A stretch of DNA of 39,566 bases, taken from Asticcacaulis tiandongensis. GTDB lineage: Bacteria > Pseudomonadota > Alphaproteobacteria > Caulobacterales > Caulobacteraceae. Location of the stretch: assembly GCF_006475605.1 (NCBI RefSeq), contig NZ_SSBC01000023.1, positions 1-39,566 of the forward strand, given 5' to 3'. Below are positions 34,555 through 39,566 of this stretch, piece after piece (within the stretch, counting starts at the first letter, position 1; each line of letters opens with the position of its first letter). The notes beneath the pieces were generated by a model that did no database searches, was not told where the DNA came from, and worked only from the letters and a program-made list of their open reading frames with translations. The translations under genes and the position numbers were made by a program.

Positions 34555-36624
34555 TCAAAGTTCGCGTTCGCGACGCGGCAGCTTGCCTATCTCGTCAATG
34601 AGAGCAGTGAAATTGGCGTCATCATCCAAGATGGCATTGAGTAGCTCGGCTAGACGCTTATCAAATATCGGATGGTTGATCCGCGATCCAATAGGCGCGA
34701 TTAGGAAATTGTAAGGTGTCAAATATCTTGACCGGAGCTGCACGCGTCCCTGTAGATTGACCACTCGCCCGTTAATTTCTGCGCCGCCATCATCATATTC
34801 TTCCCGGCTGACCGCGTGTCCGCTGTCCACTCGGCCATATTCTTCGAAGGAATAATGCCAAAGATCGAGATGTCTCTGTATGCGCTCATCAACGCCTACA
34901 TACGCGCCTGACGGCGGCATTGCACGACACTGGACGTAGACGAAACTTTGCCAATAGAGGTTTCCCGGAACGGCAGCAATTTTCGCGATATCCAGTTCGG
35001 TGTGGTTCATGAGATATGTGCCGTCTGCCTGAAGTGCGAACTGCTCAATTTGCAAATTGCCGTCTCGCCACCACCAGACGGGCGTTCTCTCGTCGAAATT
35101 GAGTGGGTCACGAAGCAGAAGGCCTAACCTCTCGGCTATTTCATCTGGTTGCTCAAACCAGCGGATGCTGCGCACACCAGGGAAAGCGGTCCGAAATCGG
35201 TCATCAAAAAACTGAGTGCTGGTCCCGGTGAAACTGGGTGCTCCAACGGCCTCACGTAATGAGCTCCGTGGCGTTACCAATGTGGCGCCGGATTCGCTCT
35301 TCACGTCTGAAACAGGTTCATAGGTCTTGATCGCGAAGGTGCCCGTTGCCTCTAGAATGGCTGTTGGCGTCTGACTGGCCTTTATATGCTTGTTTGTAAA
35401 GCGGGGTACTTCGGCTCGCAGATAATCCTGCAATGATGTGCTGGTGAGCATACCCCCAACGCCGAGCGCGCGCGGCTCCCCCTCCAGGGCTTTTAGAAGA
35501 AAATAGGTCCAGACCCCATGCTTTAAACTGTCATGACTATAGGATTTTTGATTGGGTGCGCAGGCCGCAAATAGAGAAATGTAGGTCGTTTTATCCAAGA
35601 AGGTTTTGAGTTCCTGCGGATTGAACTCAGCCAACACGTCTCGCGCAGCGGTTCGCAGATCGGACGCACACGCATCGACAAATGCAAGGGCACGTTCGCA
35701 GGCACTCTTGCGTATCGGCTCGAGAAGGTCGTCACGAACGGAAAGAGTTGTACCTTCAAAATTGATTGGCCGGCTATCCCACGCCGTGAGACGGTTCCCA
35801 GTACCGCCATGAAATCCGTGACCCGCATAGTAAAAGATAAACAGGTCGTTTGGCCCTAATCCATAGGCCCTGTTCCTGATCTCCTCGCGGATATCGTTCA
35901 ATGTCGCGTCCTGATCAGTCAGAACGGATATCTCCGGCAGAAGGTCAGCGAACATGAGTTCCAGCGCGCGGGCGAATGCCTCCGCATCCGCCTTGGCATA
36001 GGCGACCGGCTTAATCCCGTCACTGCCTGGCCGGTATGTCTCAATACCGACCACGATCGCGACAACGCGCGCGCTTTCCTCCGTCGCCTCGGCGGACGCC
36101 GCCGCCTCATCGACGGGCGCTGCCGGTTGACCCTCACCGCGTGTCGATCGCGTGCGGGTTCCATGCACGGGGGACTGCTCCTGCGCGCCATCTTGCATCC
36201 TATCGGACAAATCAGTCTTCGCTCGCGCGAGCAATTTGGGTGGAATGTCTCCATCCTTGATCGCCCAATGGGTGCGCGCCTGTTCGAAGCGGTCCATGCC
36301 CAATTGCGTCTCAAATTGGAGGATCGAATCTCGGTCAAGGAACGGCCTATCGGTGTCCGGGACGAATTCAAATGAGAAGTTGCGGCCATATCGCGCTAGA
36401 TTGGTGATGCGACCGTGACGTACCAGTTCCGCATTTTCACCATCAACGCCAATCTCGTACATCAGAAGCGTTGGAATCTGTTCAAGCCGTTTCAGATCGG
36501 CAGGTACACCCCAGTCCAAGCTTTCGGCTTCCCAACCACTATACGTGTCGAAACGCTCAACCAGCATGTCTAAATCAGGCTGTTCAAGATACCCGGCTGC
36601 CCCATGAACAATCAAATTAAACAT
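34555..36624 (-). CDS. Caspase-like (peptidase C14) effector with N-terminal adaptor-like domain
   Basis: 689 residues in four parts. Residues 1-130 are a domain homologous to the N-terminus of the TIR protein at the left edge (ILQFETQLGMDRFEQARTHW, AIKD, DI). A flexible linker rich in E, A and R runs from 131 to 186. The caspase domain follows (187 to about 435): VVAIVVGIETYRPGSDGIKP, LFIFYYAGHGFHGG with catalytic H269, and ALAFVDACASDLR with catalytic C319. The C-terminal domain (about 475-689; FRTAFPGVRSIRWFEQPDEI, PVWWWRDGNLQIEQF, YWQSFVYVQCR) is unrecognised and may sense the trigger. Both catalytic residues are present. Bacterial caspases in such arrangements cut host proteins or partner effectors when activated. 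Confidence 0.87.
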   Translation of the reverse strand: MFNLIVHGAAGYLEQPDLDMLVERFDTYSGWEAESLDWGVPADLKRLEQIPTLLMYEIGVDGENAELVRHGRITNLARYGRNFSFEFVPDTDRPFLDRDSILQFETQLGMDRFEQARTHWAIKDGDIPPKLLARAKTDLSDRMQDGAQEQSPVHGTRTRSTRGEGQPAAPVDEAAASAEATEESARVVAIVVGIETYRPGSDGIKPVAYAKADAEAFARALELMFADLLPEISVLTDQDATLNDIREEIRNRAYGLGPNDLFIFYYAGHGFHGGTGNRLTAWDSRPINFEGTTLSVRDDLLEPIRKSACERALAFVDACASDLRTAARDVLAEFNPQELKTFLDKTTYISLFAACAPNQKSYSHDSLKHGVWTYFLLKALEGEPRALGVGGMLTSTSLQDYLRAEVPRFTNKHIKASQTPTAILEATGTFAIKTYEPVSDVKSESGATLVTPRSSLREAVGAPSFTGTSTQFFDDRFRTAFPGVRSIRWFEQPDEIAERLGLLLRDPLNFDERTPVWWWRDGNLQIEQFALQADGTYLMNHTELDIAKIAAVPGNLYWQSFVYVQCRAMPPSGAYVGVDERIQRHLDLWHYSFEEYGRVDSGHAVSREEYDDGGAEINGRVVNLQGRVQLRSRYLTPYNFLIAPIGSRINHPIFDKRLAELLNAILDDDANFTALIDEIGKLPRREREL

Positions 36625-36737
36625 CGCGCCCCCTGACTCGGGCGTCTTCGATAACTAACCGTGCCCTTTTGCAATCGTTATTTTAATTCTCCGCTTTCAA
36701 AGCAAAGATTGCAAGTTTCAACGTCACGTTCCACTTT

Positions 36738-37081
36738 TTATGCACGAGACGTTTTTGCCCTGTCGCCCAGCAACTTGCCAAAGGCATCGACAATCGTCAC
36801 TGGCATATATCCTGGGTTAGGTCGGATGACCGATTCAATTAGAACATCCATAAGTGGATCAGGCATCACTGGAAATTTTTGGTTCAGAAAAGGAAATGCC
36901 TCAACCAACCGGCTCCCAATATTCTTTCCGTTGGTCAGCATAAAATCGGCCGGTACGTTGAAAGAAAAATTGCCAGAATAGCGCACTGCGGTCAGTCGTT
37001 CTACCGACCACCCAAGGGCTGTCGTAAATGCAAGGATTGCCTCCTGCCAATCTTCGTGATTGTCGGGGCCCACCACAAGTG
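36738..37081 (-). pseudogene. 3' remnant of an unknown gene cut by IS B
   Basis: The minus-strand frame is open from the IS B edge (37081) to a stop at 36738 and encodes about 113 residues (LVVGPDNHEDWQEAILAFTT, ALGWSVERL, NIGSRLVEAFPFLNQ). There is no plausible start of its own: the first candidate is a GTG five bases from the IS border. So it is almost certainly the C-terminal end of a longer protein whose 5' part was separated by the insertion. The family is unknown. It lies 113 bp upstream of the caspase-like gene on the same strand and was probably its operon neighbour. Confidence 0.65.
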
Positions 37082-37120
37082 TGAACCGCGCCGGGTTTGC
37101 CGGAGACCGTTTGGTTTAAG

Positions 37121-38026
37121 TTATGCAGCCATTTCTGGCGTGTCCAGCATTGCGTAGTATCTTTCTTCGGCCTCGGCAGGCGGAATGTTTCCTATAGGCT
37201 CAAGAAGACGCCTGTTGTTGAACCAATCTACCCATTCCAGCGTTGCAAACTCGACGGCCTCAAAGTTACGCCACGGTCCTCGCCTATGGATCACCTCGGC
37301 CTTGTAAAGACCGTTGATTGTTTCGGCGAGGGCATTGTCGTAACTGTCGCCGACGCTTCCGACCGATGGCTCAATGCCTGCCTCCGCCAGCCGCTCGGAA
37401 TAGCGAATGGACACATATTGCGAACCGCGGTCGGAATGATGAACCAGTCCGCCGCGGTGACTGGGCCGTCTGTCATGAAGCGCCTGATCAAGGGCATCAA
37501 GGACAAAGCCCGCATGTGCAGAGCGGCTTGCTCGCCAACCGACGATGCGGCGGGCGAAGGCATCAATCACGAAGGCCACGTAAACAAAGCCCTGCCAGGT
37601 GGCCACATAGGTGAAATCAGATAACCACAGCCTGTTCGGTGCGGGTGCGAAGAAGTGCCGGTTCACCCGGTCAAGCGGGCAAGGTGCAGTTTTATCCGAC
37701 AACGTGGTTTTGACCGGCTTGCCACGAATGATGCCTTGAAGCCCCATCGCCCTCATAAGCCGCGCGACAGTGCAACGGGCAATGTCGTAGCCTTCTCGCT
37801 GCAACTGCCGCCAGACCTTGCGCACGCCATAGACCTGGAAGTTCTCGTTAAATACCTGGCGTATCTCGACCTTCATGGTCATGTCGCGTCGAGCGCGGGC
37901 CGATAGACGGCTCACGTCTTTGCGCCTGGCGATGGCCTCATAATAGATAGACGGGGCAATCGGCAGTAGCCTGCAGATCGGCTCGACCCCGAACACCGGG
38001 CGGTTTTCGTCGATAAAGGAAATCAT
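37121..38026 (-). CDS. IS B transposase OrfB (IS3 family, DDE)
   Basis: This 301-residue integrase-type transposase has an N-terminal HTH_21-like region ([20 protein letters not shown]) and the DDE core: [12 protein letters not shown] (first D), [13 protein letters not shown] (second D) and [15 protein letters not shown] (E). The C-terminus is [20 protein letters not shown]. It overlaps the orfA remnant by 4 nt (ATGA). The catalytic frame is intact, but because orfA is truncated the usual frameshifted OrfAB product cannot be made. Confidence 0.92.
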   Translation of the reverse strand: MISFIDENRPVFGVEPICRLLPIAPSIYYEAIARRKDVSRLSARARRDMTMKVEIRQVFNENFQVYGVRKVWRQLQREGYDIARCTVARLMRAMGLQGIIRGKPVKTTLSDKTAPCPLDRVNRHFFAPAPNRLWLSDFTYVATWQGFVYVAFVIDAFARRIVGWRASRSAHAGFVLDALDQALHDRRPSHRGGLVHHSDRGSQYVSIRYSERLAEAGIEPSVGSVGDSYDNALAETINGLYKAEVIHRRGPWRNFEAVEFATLEWVDWFNNRRLLEPIGNIPPAEAEERYYAMLDTPEMAA

Positions 38027-38188
38027 CGCTTCAGTGGGCGGTCGAGCTCCGCCATCGCAAAATAGGCTGATGCTTTGCGCAGAATCTCATTCGCCTGACG
38101 TAGCTCGCGGTTCTCCCGCTCCAGCGCCTTCATCTTCTCCGCGACGTCACCCGGAAAACCCACACGCTTACCGCTGTCCACCTCGGCC
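38023..38188 (-). pseudogene. IS B OrfA, C-terminal remnant fused to the IS A end
   Basis: From 38188 the frame reads [11 protein letters not shown], then [20 protein letters not shown], then [15 protein letters not shown]: the leucine-zipper end of an IS3 OrfA. The N-terminal helix-turn-helix is gone. The open frame extends upstream to 38256 through the IS A terminal repeat (SVKPGTGQ), creating a chimeric 77-codon frame from an ATG in IS A. The chimera is unlikely to work because it lacks the DNA-binding part. Confidence 0.85.
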
Positions 38189-38230
38189 TTCTGGCCTGTC
38201 CCTGGTTTGACGGACACGAAGTTTAGCTCG

Positions 38231-39091
38231 TCAAGTTTGAGCGAGCTTTTGTTCAAAGTCCATAGGGCTGAGATAGCCTAGGGTTGAATGCCGTCGGGTA
38301 GGATTATAGAATCGTTCGATGTAATCGAAGATTTCGGCTCGGGCCTGATTGCGGGTCCGGTAAATTCTCTTGCCGATCCGTTCAGTCTTCATTGACGAGA
38401 AGAAGCTTTCCATCGCGGCATTGTCCCAGACGTTACCAGACCGGCTCATGGAACATGTAACGCCATTGTCGGCCATCAGACGCTGGAATTGCTCACTGGT
38501 ATATTGGCTGCCCTGATCCGAATGATGCAGCAAAGCATCGGGTTTACCTCGCCGCCATATGGCCATGATGAGAGCATCAGTCACCAGTTGAGCCGTCATA
38601 TTGGCACTCATTGACCAGCCAACAACCCGACGAGAAAATAAATCAATGACCGCGGCTACATACAACCAACCTTCAGCCGTCCAGATATAGGTGAAGTCAG
38701 CCACCCATTTTTGATTGGGCTTTTCGGCCCTGAACTGACGATCCAGAACATTAGGGGCAATGACGGATCGCTGACCCACATCTTTGGGAAGGCCACGTCG
38801 GCGTGGCCGGGCGCGCAATCCTTGCAGGCGCATCAACCGCTCAACCCGGTGCAGCCCACATGAAACGCCTTCCGCCAGCAGATCATGCCAGACCCTGCGG
38901 GCACCATAGGTTCGGTAGCTCCCTATGAAACTGGACCGAACTCGGGTGCCAACATCGCGATCGCTCAGATTACGGCGGCTGGGGCCTCGTGTTAGCCAAC
39001 TATTAAAGCCGCTGCGCTAAACACCGAGCGCTTCGCACATCCATGCCACCGGCCATATTCCCCGGTGCTTTGCGATAAAGGAAAACTTCAC
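38231..39091 (-). pseudogene. IS A transposase OrfB with a premature TAG
   Basis: The frame from GTG 39091, overlapping the orfA stop (GTGA), encodes 286 residues of an IS3 OrfB: KFSFIAKHRGIWPVAWMCEALGV, then codon 25 is TAG (39017-39019), then RSGFNSWLTRGPSRRN. Relatives usually have serine here, so a single change TCG to TAG explains it. Downstream the DDE core is intact (WVADFTYIWTAEGW, LLHHSDQGSQY, DNAAMESFFSSMKTE), ending QKLAQT. An internal ATG at 38836 would give a 201-residue product without the N-terminal part. Transposition of this copy should need help in trans. Confidence 0.86.
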
Positions 39092-39378
39092 AGGCTGTCC
39101 TTCGCAAAGTAGGCGGCGGCTTTTTTTAAGATATCGCGCTCGGCCTTGAGTTTGGCTACTTCCTTACGCAGACGGTCAATCTCGAGTTGTTCCGGCTTCA
39201 TCTGGCCCTTGCCCGGAAAGGCATCCTTGGGATCAGCCTCAAACTCACGCACCCAGTGCCGCAACACCGTCGGATGGATACCCAGTTCCCGACCAGCCTG
39301 AGCTGCCGTTACACCTCTATCCCTGATCATTTTTACAGTCTCGATCTTATACTCGCGACTATATTTTCGCTTCTCCAT
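39088..39378 (-). CDS. IS A transposase OrfA (IS3 family)
   Basis: This 96-residue protein has a helix-turn-helix domain (KYSREYKIETVKMIRDRGVT, AAQAGRELGIHPTVLRHWV) and a C-terminal leucine zipper (EQLEIDRLRKEVAKLKAERDI, LKKAAAYF). It is the DNA-binding half of the IS3 transposase; in intact copies a programmed -1 frameshift near the end joins it to OrfB. The run AAAAAAAG on the coding strand close to the AAAYF end (about 39119-39127) is a likely slippery site. GGAGG lies about 7 bases before the ATG. Confidence 0.92.
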   Translation of the reverse strand: MEKRKYSREYKIETVKMIRDRGVTAAQAGRELGIHPTVLRHWVREFEADPKDAFPGKGQMKPEQLEIDRLRKEVAKLKAERDILKKAAAYFAKDSL

Positions 39379-39440
39379 TTCTTACCTCCAGTTCGATAAA
39401 CACGCTTTTCTACGTGTCCGTCAAACCAGGGACAGGCCAG

Positions 39441-39566
39441 AGGTACCCAGCCGAGGAAAAGCTCGAGATTATTCGGCTTGTTGAACAGTCCCATTTACCG
39501 GCCAAACGGACTTTGGGCCAACTGGGCGTGCCCAAGACGACCTTTTACCGCTGGTACGATCTTTAC
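39441..39566 (+). mobile_element. Third IS3-family transposase (IS C), partial, continues beyond the window
   Basis: The plus strand reads RYPAEEKLEIIRLVEQ, then SHLPAKRTLGQLGVPKTT, then FYRWYDLY up to the last base. This is the N-terminal helix-turn-helix of an IS3-family transposase that differs from both IS A and IS B. Its own start has been replaced by the IS A end, which reads in frame into it (SVKPGTGQ, then RYPAEE). Confidence 0.85.

Larger units (their letters stand above)
37082..38191 (-). mobile_element. IS3-family element IS B, 5'-truncated by IS A
   Basis: The 3' end is marked by an inverted-repeat-like end starting TGAACCGCGCCGGGTTTGCC at 37082, a form seen in one IS3 group of Proteobacteria. 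It holds an intact orfB and the C-terminal 55 codons of orfA. The rest of orfA and the other terminal repeat are missing, replaced by the IS A copy, so the element cannot move on its own. Confidence 0.85.
38192..39439 (-). mobile_element. IS3-family element IS A, full-length copy with amber stop in orfB
   Basis: Bounded by perfect 27-bp inverted repeats (38192-38218 and 39413-39439), about 1.25 kb. It holds orfA and an orfB interrupted by a stop. No target-site duplication is visible: the left flank is CCTTC within IS B and the right flank is GAGGT at the start of IS C. This suggests the copy was rearranged by recombination rather than simply inserted. It is inverted relative to the copy at 1-127. 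Confidence 0.92.

Noticed and set aside
36738-37076. Similarity of RYSGNFSFN in the remnant to RYGRNFSFE in the shared N-terminal domain
   Set aside because: Only this short stretch matches; surrounding sequence and the RTHWAIKD signature are missing, so I treat it as chance.
38192-39439. IS A as a simple insertion into IS B
   Set aside because: The two flanks belong to different elements (IS B on one side, IS C on the other) and share no duplicated bases.
1-39566. tRNA or rRNA genes
   Set aside because: I looked for T-loop and CCA-like patterns in the gaps and found none that could be supported by eye.

Overview
The window reads as part of a mobilizable, iteron-controlled plasmid (or plasmid-derived island) of an alphaproteobacterium. 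The evidence is a RepA of the PF10134 type with an iteron origin, an ImuA-ImuB-DnaE2 SOS mutagenesis cassette, DUF736, DUF2493 and Toprim/strawberry-notch accessory genes, and IS3-family elements of types common in Caulobacterales, Sphingomonadales and Rhizobiales. The genus cannot be fixed from this sequence; a Caulobacterales or Sphingomonadales host is only a guess.

Layout. 1-127 is the end of an IS3-family element (called IS A here). It has cut off the TIR domain of a minus-strand gene (32-688). Divergent from that gene is a plus-strand cluster: a YhaO/SbcD-like nuclease (1046-2326), a YhaN/SbcC-like ATPase (2323-5796) and a protein ending in a Swt1-like HEPN domain (5970-7187). This looks like a conflict or defence module. 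A decayed ABC-transporter ATPase (7220-7570) follows, then the minus-strand imuA-imuB-dnaE2 operon (7788-13155) with a LexA-like box upstream, and three small unknown genes (13373-14058).

The plasmid backbone runs from about 14.1 to 22.5 kb. It holds a ParDE-type toxin-antitoxin pair, a MOBP-type relaxase with MobC, an oriT whose nic core matches that of RP4, a ParA-ParB pair, an AT-rich centromere-like repeat array, a second divergent ParA with a small ribbon-helix-helix partner, and a replication origin. The origin has a DnaA box, an AT-rich stretch and 13 iterons, the last of which contains the repA start codon. From 22.1 to 32.8 kb there is an accessory block, almost all on the minus strand: DUF736, a coupled three-gene set ending in an XRE regulator, DUF2493, a Toprim protein, a 1448-residue methyltransferase/helicase of the strawberry-notch type, a KlcA/ArdB antirestriction protein, and small unknown genes. 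Three transcription units in this block share the same leader hairpin at the same distance from the start codon.

The right side (33.2-39.6 kb) has a Fic protein, then a 689-residue caspase-like protein. Its N-terminal domain is homologous to that of the truncated TIR protein at the left edge. Next come the 3' remnant of a gene cut by an IS, and a pile of three IS3-family elements (IS B, a second copy of IS A carrying an amber stop, and the start of IS C). The two IS A copies are in inverted orientation and bracket about 38 kb.

Most interesting are the shared adaptor-like domain joined to two different death effectors (TIR and caspase), the nuclease-ATPase-HEPN module, the repeated leader hairpins, the back-to-back partition systems with a common intergenic array, and a 77-nt nested perfect inverted repeat at 25178-25254.
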